Below, piece after piece: positions 12,820 to 25,042 of a DNA stretch of 64,000 nucleotides (its first letter is position 1; every line of letters starts with the position of its first letter). The stretch spans positions 46,948,001 to 47,012,000 of the forward strand of contig CP141127.1 in NCBI GenBank assembly GCA_035236585.1. Reading direction: 5' to 3'. This DNA is from Warburgia ugandensis. Taxonomy: Eukaryota; Streptophyta; Magnoliopsida; Canellales; Canellaceae. The position numbers were made by a program, and so were the translations under genes. The notes beneath the pieces are model-generated. The model had not been told where the DNA came from. It saw nothing but the letters and a program-made list of their open reading frames with translations, and did not search any database.

Positions 12820-13250
12820 AATTTTTTGCAAGAAAGACTTTTAAAGTTAATAACTTTTGAAGTTGTTTGGGCCAAGTGACTTTAAAAGTCAATAACTTTT
12901 GAAGTCGTTTAGGCTAAGCAACTTCCAAAGTATACCAACAAATTTGGGGCATAGATTATTGTACATTAGAATGGACTTTTAAAGTCTTTTGACTCTAAAT
13001 GACTTCAAATGTCAATAAATTTTGAAGTCATTTAGTCATAAACGACTTTAAAATTTGATTGCTTTTGAAGTTGCTTGAGTCAAACGACTTTAAAAGTTCA
13101 TTCTTGCGTATACTTTTGAAGTTGTTTAGTACTAAATGACTTCAAGAATTACTATTTTTTAAAGTTGTTTAGCACTAAACAACTTCAAAAGTTATTATTT
13201 TTTAAAGTTGTTTACTACTAAAAAACTTCTAAAGTCCTTGTTCATTTATA
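12820..13250. repeat. CACTA-1 5' subterminal repeats
   Basis: Many copies, in both orientations, of a roughly 12-base near-palindromic core (ACTTTTGAAGT / ACTTTAAAAGT), often followed by GTTTAG or CATTTAG. In characterised CACTA elements such arrays bind the second transposon protein. Binding here is inferred. Confidence 0.75.
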
Positions 13251-14470
13251 AATAGCTAACCACATATCATTTTTTCTTGTATCCTCTTCTTCTCAAAAGT
13301 GGCATGTTGGCTTCCTCCTCTGAACCTTATGCTTCTCTCTTTCTCCCTTCTTGCTTTCCATTTTGGATATTTGATTGTTTGTGTCATGAAAAAAACTATA
13401 AGCAAACCATAACTTCTTTTGATAATGAATGACTTTCTTGTTACTAACTCTCTATTTTCATTTTGTAGATCATGTGGGTTTTCTCACTATAGATGATGGA
13501 GTTAAGAAGTGTGTTAGATCATCCTAATTTCACAAAATTTGGATGATTTAATAGCAAATGATAACTGCTTCTCTCACTAACCTTCATTATTGTAGAATGG
13601 GAGAACATTATAAGTTATGGTTCTCATCCAAAATTAGTGTTTGATGAAGAGTGGTGGTTATACCATCAACTTTTGGCTAAGAAAATTGTAGAACACACTT
13701 CTCCCTCTCTCTCTCCATAGAATGGGTGTCACCTAAATACTAGGAGGCTAGATTTTTATGAAAAAGAGTAGATTTGCTCTTTGATCTTGTATTAATTTGA
13801 TATAATAATATGTAACATTGGATGTAATAAAAAAATAATTTGATTTCCTTGTTCACACGTTTGTTTATGTATATATGTTATATATGTTTGTCTGTGTAAA
13901 ATCGTTTTCATTGTGTATTTATGTAAGATATTGTAATGTACAAAAATCAAATAAATATATATTTAAAAGTAAAAATTTGAAAATTTTTAAAGCCATTTGC
14001 TGTAAACAACTTTAAAAGTTTGCACTTTTAAAGACATTTACAACAAAAGTCTTCAATTATATGAGTCTATTTAAGAGTTATCTTGTCGACTTTAGCATGG
14101 ACTGTGTTCATGATCTATACACAAAATGTAAGTTAGATTTTTGTTTGACTACCCTCAACTAAATCCAACCTATGGAATGAAATTATTGATTTTTGAGTGT
14201 TGGTAGTATCTCTTTGTTTGTCTCATATGCATTATGCATATTTAAGGAATTTTTACAAGGTTGTGGGTTAGAAATTTTCCTTTTTAACACTAATTTTCTT
14301 CATAACTATGTTTATCATATTTTACTTTTTCTTCATTATTAATTGAAAATTTCCATAAAACATAGATATTTCAAAAACTTCTAATTCTTTTATACCTAAT
14401 GTTTAGTAAAATGGCTAACCTAATCTTTTCATGACTAACAAGCCTTCACACAGATTTGCTTCAATTTCTT

Positions 14471-15048
14471 ATGATAATGGACAAACATACTTGGATGACT
14501 GCCATAAGAACATCAAAAGAATATGAGGGAATAGAAAATTTCATAGAGTTTGCACTTAGGGTAGGTGTTGATAGTAATTGCATGCATTATCCATGCTCAA
14601 AATGTGGAAACTTAAAAAAATTATTTGTAAGGGTGTTGAGAGAACACTTGTGCTTCAATGGAATTGATGAAAGCTACCAGCCATGGATTTGGTATGGGGA
14701 AGAACTTCTGTGTAGGCCTTCGACAAGTCCTGGAAGATATGATTAAGACATTGTAGGAAGTGTTGGAGATAGTACAGCTATACCGATGTTTTTAGATGCA
14801 TATGATGACTTCTAGGATGACCCTGAACGATTTTATACTACATTAGAGGAAGCTGATGAGCCATTATACCCTAAGTGTAAAGATTATACTAAGGTAGAAC
14901 ATTACAATGTGAAATCAAGATTTAGTTTATCATATCAAGGTTTTACCAAAGTCTTCAAAGTAGTGGGTAAGATGCTATCAAACTATAATAAATTAGCAAG
15001 GTCCACATGGGAGGTAAAGAAAACCCTGGTTACAGTAGGGTTGAAGTA
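14471..15048 (+). pseudogene. TNP2-type CACTA transposase, 5' segment (CACTA-1)
   Basis: The frame from 14471 or 14477 (M-I-M-D-K-H-T-W) encodes the N-terminal transposase-associated domain of plant CACTA TNP2 proteins. Visible features are an early RTSKEYEG segment, a C-x2-C pair (PCSKCGN) at about residues 40-50, REHLCFNGID, and an aromatic WIWYGEE stretch. The open frame is cut by stops at about 14745 and in later codons, but similarity continues to 15048. There the L2 insertion splits the codons ...VGLKY; reading resumes at 33343 as EKIHAYPND. TNP2 is the presumed catalytic protein. The homologous CACTA-2 copy on the minus strand (56543-56776) supports the identification. Confidence 0.85.
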
Positions 15049-16395
15049 TGTAACAACCCTAAATTTTATTATTTCATGATTAGGTTATGAGTTTTCAAGA
15101 AGTATATATTTTAATAGGATAATAATTTGAAACTAAAACTAAAACCATTAGATAGTACACAGAAAATGGAATCCAACAAGCCAAAGAACGGTAAAAACAT
15201 AGTCCGAATGAGGAAGTTATGGGAGTCGGAAGTCAGGGCTATTTTGGTAATTAAAAGTTAAAAAAAAAAAAAACTTATAACTTGAAAATTGAAATTATCA
15301 AATATGGATTCTACTTGTTGATATGAATCCAACAACATTAAGTTTGCTTAAATCGGAGGTTGGATAAATAAACGATAATTTTCTTACAAAAGGGTATTTT
15401 TGCAATTTCACTAAGTGGGCCCCACTTGTAGTTGGAAGGTGAGAGTTAATGAAGTTGAAAAACATCATTAAATGGTATCATGGTGTTTATAGTAAAAATA
15501 TCATGATTAACAACAAACATAAACTAATTAAAGGAAAAGAAAAATAAAATAAAATATTTAAAGGAGGGGTCAGAATTGATACCGGTACCCCCTCCCCTAT
15601 CACACAATCTATTCTCTAACAGAATAGACCCAAAAACCCTAACTTCGCTAGCACTTCGCTCCCTTTCACTAGTCTCTTGCACTAGTTCTCATGGCGAAAA
15701 GGAAGAATGAATCGAAACCCTCTGCTTGTAGCAAGAAGAAGAAGTAGGGCAAGAAGGAGCTTCTCTCAACTACCAATGCCATGACCACGAAAACTCCAAT
15801 ATAAACACGTCACTAGCATAGTCCCAACACAACTGAAGTTCTCTGCTCAGCTCGTTGTTGACACAACATGCACAGAAACCCCTCTTCTCTAGCCAATGCA
15901 ACAAAACCCAAAAACCCATTTTCCTCTCCCCTCCTTTTGGATACCTACTGGCATGACGATTGGTTTGGCATGGACAGCCAATCGACAAAACCCCCCTCTC
16001 AATTTTCTCCTTCAATTAATAAAGCAGGGGGGAACAGTCGCTGGCCACACTCCATCGACATGCTGCCATTCTCCTCTTTGGCAAAGTGCAAAACCCAAGT
16101 AGGCAGTCCTAGGTCGTGACTAAGCCAGGGCCCCTAGCCATTACTGAAACCCACCTTCCTCTTCTCCCTCTCGTTCCCCTTCTTGATTTCCTCTAGCCAG
16201 TGTAGCCCCATCAGCATGCCATCCCATCCTCTTCTTCCTCCGGCCATCTGCATGCTGGAAACCCACCCTTAATATTTGACTGCCTCCACTACCCAATCTA
16301 ATGAAGGCTTCACTAATCTGAGATAGCTGAGTAACAATATCCATCTTCTGGATCAATGATCATTGATTAGAGATTAGATTACCTAATTTACGACC

Positions 16396-17250
16396 AATAT
16401 CTAGTTCAGACCAATGGTCTAGAACAATTTCTAGAGTAGTCACACTAATATGCCCTTTAGAACCCATATTTATTGTCATACATTATCTCATTACTCAAGT
16501 CTTGAGGCCTAATCATCCTTTGATCAGTTGGTACTAAGTTATTAATTAATATTTTATAATTTAACCAATTCAAAAGTGGTCAAATATAGGTTTTCAAGCT
16601 AAATCTAGGTCCGCATCATCAAGATGATCACAACGGATATTTTCGATCATGATTTGGACCTCTGTAGCTCTCAAAATCAAGTTTTTGGGAAAATACTTCA
16701 TAAATTAATATTATTAATTTATAGGAGTCGGCCGTTTGCACCCATTTACATCGGGTTACACCAGTCGACGCTAGAGAAGATAGGGGAAGACGACAGGAGT
16801 CCAATCGTCAGCGGTGACCCCACAAGTGCCCAAATTTAAGGATTTTTGCACCATTTTTCTTGGAATTTTGATGTAGTTTCCATTTTTAATACCCCTTTTA
16901 ATTGATTTAGAAAAAAATATAAGGTTTTTACTTGATTTTTCTCATGTTCCTAAAATTTTCCTAAGTACTGGTTTTCATGATTTTCAGCGTCACCAGCCGT
17001 TGGATCTCCCTCAAACTTAAAGGGTTTGTTCCTGGGTTTGTCAAGTACCATATGAAAGGACGGATTGAGGTTTTGACATCATTTTGACATCAATGCTTGC
17101 AACACCACTTACATGCTATACATGGAAAGGAAATAAAAGGTGAGACTTACCTCAATCAGTTGGGTGGTCGTAGATGTTGCCAGAGCTCTAGTTGTTGAAA
17201 AAAATGAATTTACAGAGGCTAGGGTTTGAGGAAAAAGACACGATGGAGAG

Positions 17251-17287
<37 letters not shown>

Positions 17288-17637
17288 GTGTTGTGGAGGA
17301 GGAAGGGAAGCTTTTTCCTTAAACTCTACCCCTTGACGATTTCTCTGGTGAAATTGTCGGATCTGATAGAGGAGTGTAGAAGGGTGGAAGGGGGTCCCAT
17401 GATCAAAACAACCCCCTATATTTCGGCCCCCTTCCAAACTACCAATTTGCCTCTCTATACTTCACGGCTCATAACTTCTCCGTTTGAGCTCTGTTTTCTG
17501 CATTCTTTATGTCGTTGGTATTCTATCGATGCGTACTTTCTAGTTTTGAGTTTTTAGAACCAATTTCTACGCATAAATTTTTAATTTAATTTATGTATTT
17601 TATCACTAATTTAAGATTAAAAAGTGAGGATATTACA
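16396..17637 (-). repeat. Gypsy 3' LTR, truncated
   Basis: From TGTAATATCC (minus strand, 17637) it matches 26870-27954 closely, including the ATATGCCCTTTAGAACCC segment and a GA microsatellite. Similarity fades left of about 16396. The intact partner extends about 1.8 kb further. Confidence 0.8.
17255..17285. repeat. (GA)n microsatellite in the gypsy 3' LTR
   Basis: About 31 bases of GA repeat. The equivalent site in the 5' LTR (27524-27600) has about 77 bases. Confidence 0.95.
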
Positions 17638-17650
17638 TCCTTCCCACCTT
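17638..17650 (-). promoter_or_regulatory. Polypurine tract of the gypsy element
   Basis: Minus-strand AAGGTGGGAAGGA directly abuts the TGTAATATCC start of the 3' LTR. This is the expected position for plus-strand DNA priming. Confidence 0.75.
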
Positions 17651-17699
17651 ATTAAAATTTCATCCTCAAAATTTTGATACATACCTCTATGTAAATAAC

Positions 17700-17783
17700 T
17701 CTTAGTGGATCCTCTGCATCTCCTCTTCTGTCTCCCATGTGGCCTCCTGTAGTGAATGATGCTGCCAAAGGACTTTGACAAAG
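17700..17783 (-). pseudogene. Gypsy polyprotein C-terminus (chromodomain end)
   Basis: The minus-strand frame reads KVLWQHHSLQEATWETEEEM, the conserved end of the chromodomain of Tekay/Del chromoviruses (V.W....EATWE.E..M). It continues the reading frame that stops at 20391 with ...KTIAL. F3 separates the two parts. Chromodomains are thought to steer integration toward heterochromatin. Stop codons follow. Confidence 0.85.
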
Positions 17784-18110
17784 TGTAATGACTTTAATTT
17801 TGTAATATTGACATTCCAAGTTAAGCAATGAAAAGATCATTTTTTGAAGATAAGGGCATTTTAGTCATTTCACTATTCACCTTGAATGAACCCAGAAATT
17901 TGGTCTTGAAAATGGTACCATTAGGTGCGTCTCAAAAAAAAGAATCCAACGAGACCAAAATCACCCAAAACGGAGTTAAAATGAGCAAGTTATGGCCCTT
18001 TAAAGTTTAGGGGCAAAAATGTAATTTTCACAAAAATGGATTTAGCCTGCAAAACATAGGGGCCCGTTTTGATACGGGTACCCTTCATCTTCAACCTCCT
18101 AGAGGGTTCT

Positions 18111-18148
18111 AGAATGGCGGTGATTGGAGGAGAAATCACCACCATTCT
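18111..18148. repeat. Hairpin upstream of the F3 TATA box
   Basis: AGAATGGCGGTGATT at 18111-18125, an 8-base loop, and AATCACCACCATTCT at 18134-18148, with one mismatch. Same place and spacing as in F1. Confidence 0.8.
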
Positions 18149-18210
18149 GGAGGTTTCTCCACTGCCATTCAAAGGCGGTGAGAGCCCCCTCTAGAACCCT
18201 CTCATAGCTC

Positions 18211-18218
18211 TATAAATA
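18211..18218 (+). promoter_or_regulatory. TATA box of F3
   Basis: TATAAATA centred in the perfect inverted repeat GCTCTAT-AA-ATAGAGC, 62 bases after the upstream hairpin. Confidence 0.6.
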
Positions 18219-20020
18219 GAGCTCTTGGGCGCCTCTTATGGCAGCCCAAAAGGTTGAAGAAAACCTGTTGTGGAGGAGTTCCCTAGAGGGGAAACAAGGA
18301 AAAAAACCCAGCAACAAGCCAGGTATGCCCAAGATCCCTCAAAACCCATCTTCACAGTAGTTCTAAGATCAATTTCCCTAGGTTTTTGCATGAAAAACCA
18401 TGCAAAATGGAGCCCTGTAGAGCCACCAAGGACCAGGGACGTCCCCTGGGCCGCACTGGTTTGACAAGGTTGAACCAGGGTGTCCTGAGGATGCCTCGGT
18501 CCCCCAGACGAACGAAACGTTCCAGTCGAAACGTAACACGTCGTCCTATTTGAAAAACCAAATGGGCGCGTCTGGGGACGCGCCCCCAAAAGAGACAATC
18601 GGGTGGGAAAACTCGGCACGTCTGCAGATGCACAGTACACTAGTGGTACGGGGTTTTCTCGTTCCTTAAAGATGTCGGGGCGCACAACGTAGACACGCGG
18701 CGCCCTAGCATTCCGCCTTTTCATTCTTAAGACCCTTATGTACGTACGACACTAAAACGCTTATAACTTGAGATCTAGAGCTCCGATTGAGGCGCCACAA
18801 AAGGCGTTGTGTCCGTGTCGACGATGCGGACACACCCAAACTATAAAATCATTGATCAAGGACCAATTAGAGGTGAGTATGACCCTTAGAATAGGATGTT
18901 GGCACGTAGCCGCTAGACCTTTGGTAAACTAAGGATACCAAGGCCCAATTAGGACCTTAGGACACCCATAGGCATAGGGATGGACCCCTAATGCCTAAGT
19001 AATAAGACCAACCACTCTAAAACCCATAAAAGATGGGCCAAACTAACCTTGAGTCCCCAAACCATGTTCAGGAGCGTACGAGGACAAAGGAGTTAGCGCA
19101 ACCTAGTTAGGTAGGTACTCTATCACTACTAGATTCTTTTAAAAGAACTATTATTGTTTGAGAATACATGTTTTAAGTATATGACTTGTTTGGCGTGACT
19201 TAATTCAGCACGCATGTGATAAATGCTTTATGCATAGACATGTTTTGTAAATAATTGCATATACATTATGCATAGATATGTTTTGCAAACTATTGCATAC
19301 ATTACATGATTTGTGAGCATTAAGTTCTTGCAAAAATCGCATGTCCTTGAGGGTTACCAAAAGACGCTGGAGTGCTGAGGGCCAGGCAGTTGTGAGGAAT
19401 GCAAAGAGGACAAGTTTTGAAAAAGAGATTTTTCACTTGTTTGATCTTGTGTGATTTGGGCTAGTAAGCTCGTGGGTGCTATGCCAAGGGGCCTGGGTTG
19501 GCCACCCAGCCTCTACCACTATTAGGTGGATGGGTACCATGCCCAAAAAGAGGCAACATCCCTACGTCGACTGCATGTGGTACAGGGGGTTACCACTGGT
19601 GTCATAGCACTGGGTCGACGTGTGATAAGCCCCGTGGAGGCTATGACCGAGTGTCCTCAGGTACTCGAGGACCACACGGTGAGGAGGTCGTGGGCATAGT
19701 TGGACCCTATGGTTTTGTGGACTTATTTGCATTTCATATGACATGATATGAGGTTGGTCGACCATACCATACTAGATATCCATGAGTTGGATTCAATGAA
19801 GCATCTTGTGCATATCATAATGTTATGATATATATATATATGTATATGATACTTTCGATTTTGGATTATGTGATCCTTTAAGTCATTAGTATTTCAGTTT
19901 GACAATGGATTTTGATATCAATATATTGAACTTGAGTATTCAGACATGCACATGTTTTGAAAGAGCATATGATTTTAAAACATCTCATGCATTATAAAAC
20001 TAGTAGTGATAGGCTCCTAC

Positions 20021-20039
20021 TGAGTATAGTATATACTCA
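20021..20039. repeat. Conserved LTR hairpin (F3)
   Basis: TGAGTATA-GTA-TATACTCA, a perfect 8-bp stem, preceded by CTCCTAC as in the other F copies. Confidence 0.85.
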
Positions 20040-20390
20040 CCCAATCCTCAACATTTTTTAGACACAAAGTAAATACTTAAGGGCAAGGAACGCTTGTGAT
20101 AGAAGACACTCAGGCTAAGTGCAAGTAAGTAAACCCCTACCTTATCTTTCAATGTTACTTGATTGTAGTTACTCTCTAATAGCTGAGGCTGTGACTAACA
20201 CTTTCTTAGGAATAATATTGATTTAAAATTTACCATGGCTAGATAAATTTGAGAATGTGTCTTGACACTCGGGGTTTTTATGAAAGATTGTTTTCCAAAA
20301 GAAAAAGATTTTCATGCATTTCATACTTACAAAACAAGAGATCTCGCCTTTTTATCAAAATTGCATTATATAAAAACCCGGGTCGTCGCA

Positions 20391-21590
20391 CTAAGGCAAT
20401 AGTTTTAGTCCTCAACTTCTTAACTCTTGTATCCAGTATGCGCACAGGTCTATCCTCAAATGTCATACCAGGTTGTAACTCTCCTGGGATTTGCTCCAAC
20501 ACGTGTGAGGGATCTGGTACGTATTTCCTCAACACAGATACATGAAAGATGTCATGTACATTTGCCAACTATGGTGGTAAGGCTAGCTGGTATGCTACTG
20601 TCCCACCTCTATGTAATATCTCAAAAGGTCCAGTGTACCTAGGGCTAAGCTTCCCTTTATTCCCAAACCTCATCACTCCTTTTATGGGGGAAACCTTCGA
20701 GAATACATGCTCAGCTTTAGTAAACTCTAGGTCTCTCCGCCTCTTGTCAGCATAACTCTTTTGTTGGCTGTGAGTTATCAACAATCTCTTCCGAATAAGT
20801 CAGACTTTCTCTCCACACTCTTCCACCAACTCAGACTTCACTATGTGTCTCTCTCCTACATTACTCCAACATAAGGGTGACCGACAGGGCCTGCCATAAA
20901 GTGCCTCGTATGGAGCCATGCCAACACTCGCATGATAACTGTTATTATAGGCAAACTCTACCAGTGGTAAATGATCTTCCCAGCTACCCTTCCCATCCAT
21001 AACACAAGCCCGTAGCATATCCTTAATCGTCTGAATGGTCCTCTCGCTCTGATTGTCTGTGTGAAGGTGGAATGTTGTGCTAAATTTTAGCCTCGATCTT
21101 AGAGCCTCTTGCACGCTCTTCTAGTACTTTGAAGTAAACTCAATGTCTCGATCCTATATAATCATCAAGGGAACTCCATGTAGATTTACAGTCTCCTTGA
21201 CATACAATTTCGCTTGGCTATCCACCGTTTGATTCTGTCTGATAGGAAGGAAATGAGTGGACTTGGTCAACCTATCCACAACGACCCATATCATGTCATG
21301 GCCACTAATAGTCCTCAGAAGACCCACTATGAAGTCCATGGTAATATGATCCCACTTCCACTCAAGAAGGTCCAATGTCTGAAGTAGTCCTGATGGATGC
21401 TAATGCTCAGCCTTGACCTACTAACAGGTCAGACACCGTGCTACGCACTCTTCAACATCCTTCTTCATATCGTTCCACTAGAAATGTCTCCTGAGATCCT
21501 GATACATCTTCATACCTCCAGGATGGATTGTATATTGGGACTAGTGTGCCTCCTAAAGTAACACACGCTTCAAATCATCATCTACCAGTA
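20391..21590 (-). pseudogene. Gypsy integrase
   Basis: Minus-strand frames encode an N-terminal zinc-finger region (...MKKDVEECVARCLTC), the core beginning WDHITMDFIVGL, then HTDNQSERTIQTIKDMLRAC and LPLVEFAYNNSYHASVGMAP, and a C-terminal segment (SPRYTGPFEIL, VFHVSVLRKY-like). These are typical of the Ty3/gypsy integrase, which joins the retroelement cDNA to host DNA. Several in-frame stops (for example near 21115 and 21150-21153) and missing residues show it is not functional. F3 separates it from the chromodomain. Confidence 0.9.
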
Positions 21591-21926
21591 CTACCAACCT
21601 ACCCTTGAATATGACTCCTCCATCCAGTCCTCTTATAAAATTTGCCCTATCTACCATGTCATGTATCTCTTTATCTTTGGCTTATGCCTCTAGAATCCTG
21701 TCAAAGAACTTAGACCGATTTGATAAATTGGCAATCATTACTCTAGACTTCCTACTTACTACCAACTTACCCTTGAATATGACTCCTCCATCCAGTCCTC
21801 TTATAAAATTTGCCCTATCTACCATGTCATGTGTCTCTTTATCTTTGGCTTATGCCTCTAGAATCCTGTCAAAGAACATAGACCAATTTGATAAATTGGC
21901 AATCATTACTCCAGACTTCCTACTTA
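21591..21926. repeat. 168-bp in-frame tandem duplication in the gypsy pol
   Basis: 21591-21758 is repeated at 21759-21926 with very few differences. The period of 168 bases is 56 codons, so the frame is kept. It lies in the linker between RNase H and integrase, where extra residues may be tolerated. Confidence 0.92.
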
Positions 21927-23215
21927 AGGCATCTGCGACTACATTAGCCTTCCCAGGATGGTAGTGTATGGTGAAGTCGAAGTCCTTAAGATACTCCATT
22001 CATCTACGCTGCCTCATGTTCAAATCACTTTGAGTAAAGAAGTACTTGAGGCTCTTATGATTAGTGAATTCCTCAAACTTCTCGCAATATAGATAATGTC
22101 TCTAGGACTTCAGGGTGAATACCACTGCTGCTAACTCCAGATCATGTGTTGGGTAATTTACCCCATGTGTCTTCAACTGTCTCAATGCATAGGCAATTAC
22201 CTTCCCATGCTACATCAACACTGCTCCTAATCCTTTGCCTAAGGCATCGCAATAAAGTACATAACCACTTTCGCCTAATGGTAGTGTCAATACTGGGGCA
22301 GTAGTAAGTCTCCTCTTGAGCTCCTAGAAGCTCTCCTCACAAGAATCGGTCCAGACAAACTGGGTGTCTTTCCTAGTTAGGGTAGTCAATGGTAATGCAA
22401 TCTTCAAGAATCCCTCTATGAACGTATGATAATATCTTGCCAAAGCAAGAAAACTACATATCTTAGTCACCGCCTTGGGCCTCTCCCAATGTAGTACTGC
22501 CTCAACCTTCACCAAGTCTACGACCACTCCATCTTTAGATATGACGTGGCCTAAAAACTGCACCTATTCTAACCAAAAATCACACTTACTGAACTTAGCT
22601 TATAACTGATGTTGATGAAGTGTGTCCAATACCGTGTGAAGATGCTCCCTGTGTGCCTCATGACTGGGCAAGTAAATTAAGATATCATCAACAAAGATAA
22701 TCATGAACTTATCCAAGTAAGCTCAGAAGACACGGTTCATCAGATCCATGAACACTGCAGGTGTGTTTGTCAATCCAAATGGCATCACTAAGAACTCATA
22801 GTGGCCATAACGACTCTTGAAAGCAGTCTTCTAGATGTCCTCTTCTCTGACCCTCAGCTGAAGATATCCTGACCATAGGTCTATCTTAGAGAATACTCCT
22901 GCTAATTGGAGCTAATCAAATAAATCATCTATGTGTGGCAAAGGATATCGATTCTTTATAGTAACATTATTCAATAACCGATAATCAATGCATAGTCTAA
23001 GTGATTCATCCTTTTTCTTAACAGAAAGGACTGGTGCTCCCCATGATGATCCACTTGGCCTGATGGAACCCTTATCTAATAACTCTTGCAACTGTACTTT
23101 AAGCTCTCTTAACTCTGTTGGGGCCATACGGTATGGTGCCTTAGAGATAGGTGATGTACCTGGAACCAAGTCAATGGTAAAGTCAATCTCCCTGCTCGAC
23201 GACAATCCTACTTAG
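21927..23215 (-). pseudogene. Gypsy reverse transcriptase and RNase H
   Basis: On the minus strand: [60 protein letters not shown], then the catalytic FVDDIL at about 22680-22697, and QFLGHVISKDGV. RNase H follows with YCDALGKGLGAVL and ends near [20 protein letters not shown]. The reverse transcriptase copies element RNA into DNA and RNase H removes the RNA. At least ten stops interrupt the frame, many of them single transitions of W, Q or R codons (for example *SQYTIHPGG). Confidence 0.92.
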
Positions 23216-23589
23216 GAAAAACATCTGAAACTCATGGACAACATCAATATTGTCAAGCTGTGGCTGCCTCCTATCCTCAACAGTCACATACACGAGGAAT
23301 GCTCTACACCCTCGTGAACAAAATTGTGCTGCCTTCATAGCAGAGATGATGCACGTACTTGCCTGACCCTTTCTGCCCTGAAATAATATTTCTGGCTACC
23401 CAGGTATATGAAAAATGACCTACTTCTTTCGACAGTCTACAATAGCCCAATAGTTAGCTAACCAATCCAACCCAAATGAAGTCGGAGTCCATCATCACAC
23501 TTGATATCTCCATAAGTATCTCCTAGAGATACTCAGTAGTCTCTACTATTTTTCCCATAGGCGTCATAATATGCAACCCAAATGCTAAT

Positions 23590-23680
23590 TTATGCACACA
23601 TACATCAAGGCAAGATGCAAAAATGCATGATATAAATGAATGAGTGGACCTTGTGTCAAAGAGGGCCCAGGCATGTCAGT
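23590..23680 (-). pseudogene. Gypsy aspartic protease remnant
   Basis: The minus strand reads ALFDTRSTHSFIS, where the family has LFDTGATHSFIS or close. The active-site triplet D-T-G is D-T-R here, expected to abolish proteolysis. It sits between gag and RT as usual for the Ty3/gypsy order. Confidence 0.85.
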
Positions 23681-23799
23681 CTGAGACTAGAAGAGTACCT
23701 TCAATGACCTGGTGTGATGCCTGCACCTGTCTTGATGTGATGGCAAATACTCATCCTTGACTATGTGGCATCGTAGTTGTCTCTCCACCCATCTCAGTC

Positions 23800-24917
23800 T
23801 ACCTCTCTCTGCCCCTTAGGATAGTCTTTAATAAAGTGTCTCACTTCTCCACAGTTGAAACACCTGTATGGCTATCTTTGGAAAGGTGGTTGGTGTTGTC
23901 GCTGTGGTTGGGGTTACCTCTAATCCTGTGGCCTATCGAATCTATTGGACCCTCACTTAGGGTGCTAACCCTTGCACCTGTCGCATCTCTTCTTCTCTGT
24001 GTGTCTCTTAGGCTTGGTCTGCATTTGGTAACCTGGTGCTTTATGTGCTTGCATTGCACTAATGGGTCTCTTGCCCTTAGTGGCCTAGTACACACTCCCT
24101 CTAGTCCTAAGAGAGTTGTTCTTTAGCATGGAGGCCATGTCAGCTACATCTCTCACCGTAGTGGGTTGGGAAGTAATCACCTAATCTCTTGGCCAGGGTG
24201 TCAGTCAATCCACGAATGTATCCGTTGCCTCCTTATCTAAGGCCAGCGCGTCAGGAGCAAACCTCCTCAGTCGAGTAAATTGGTTCAGGTACTCTGAACC
24301 TTCATGTCTCTCTGCTCAAGGGTGGCAAACTCTTTCTTCAATGATTGCAATGCATGAGGTGGAAAGTACTGAGTGTCAAAAGCTTGTTTAAAGGCCGCCC
24401 ACGTTATCATCTCTGTAGGATTTGGTCATGTAAGTGTAAAGGTCTGCGACCAAAAGCTTGCCTCACCCTTCAGTAGGTAGGCAGCTACCCAGACTTGATC
24501 CTTTGGTGCAATCTTCATTAGGTCAAAATTCTTCCTTGCCTCGAATAGCCATCGCTCAACCTCCTCAGTATCACCATTGCCATAGAAAGGTGGCACCATC
24601 TTCTGAAATCATTCTAATAGTTTATCTAACTTCTTAGGATCACTCATAGCATCACCCTTAGTGATCTTATGTGCTGGTGGGTCCTGTACTGGGTGGGTGG
24701 AATGAACAGACGAATCCACAGGTGCTATTAGAGGCTGTGTGACAAGGTTAGGGTTCACGACCTGAATCGCAGTCCTAACCTGCTGCTATATAATGGGTAT
24801 CAGTCCTAGCATTACCCTATTCACCAACTCAATATCACGATCCCCTTGATCAGAGGACTCAGCAGGTAGGGCAACTAGTGTAGTAGGGGTAGACCTTGTC
24901 CTTCTTCGAGGAGCCAT
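23800..24917 (-). pseudogene. Gypsy gag with zinc knuckle
   Basis: Starts at 24917 on the minus strand with MAPRRRTRSTPTTLVALP. The middle contains the retrotransposon gag domain (MVPPFYGNGDTEEVERWLFE, then SFWSQTFTLT and WAAFKQAFDTQYFPPHAL). The C-terminal part carries a CCHC knuckle, C-F-N-C-G-E-V-R-H-F-I-K-D-Y; the last ligand is Y instead of C. Gag would form the particle and bind RNA. Several stops and at least one frameshift are present. Confidence 0.88.
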
Positions 24918-25042
24918 CTATCAAAGATTTAAATACCACTAAGTGTAAGTTCCTCTCTCCTAATTCCTCTTAAACACAATTTATGGATTGTCATCTACAT
25001 ATGAGTGGACATTTGTAAGGATTTATGATGGAATATACTGGG

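Larger units (their letters stand above)
17784..20390 (+). repeat. F3: solo LTR of the F family inside the gypsy polyprotein
   Basis: It starts TGTAATGACTT at 17784 and ends GGGTCGTCGCA at 20390. Flanks are CAAAG (17779-17783) and CTAAG (20391-20395), a 5-base TSD with one mismatch. Removing the block joins integrase to chromodomain in frame. It has a hairpin at 18111-18148, a TATA box at 18211-18218, a GC- and CpG-rich stretch at about 18420-18720 and a second hairpin at 20021-20039. No open frame with recognisable homology. Confidence 0.92.

Noticed and set aside
15691-16119. Possible start of a host or gag gene with a lysine-rich N-terminus
   Set aside because: Stops after 18 codons and again soon after; no family recognised, and it lies in the L2 LTR.
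18236-18724. 162-codon minus-strand frame in F3 and its counterpart at 41458-41946 in F5
   Set aside because: Both copies stay open, but they lie antisense in a GC-rich LTR block; GC-rich sequence has few stops. No domain is recognisable, and the F5 frame shows no clear codon-level constraint by eye.
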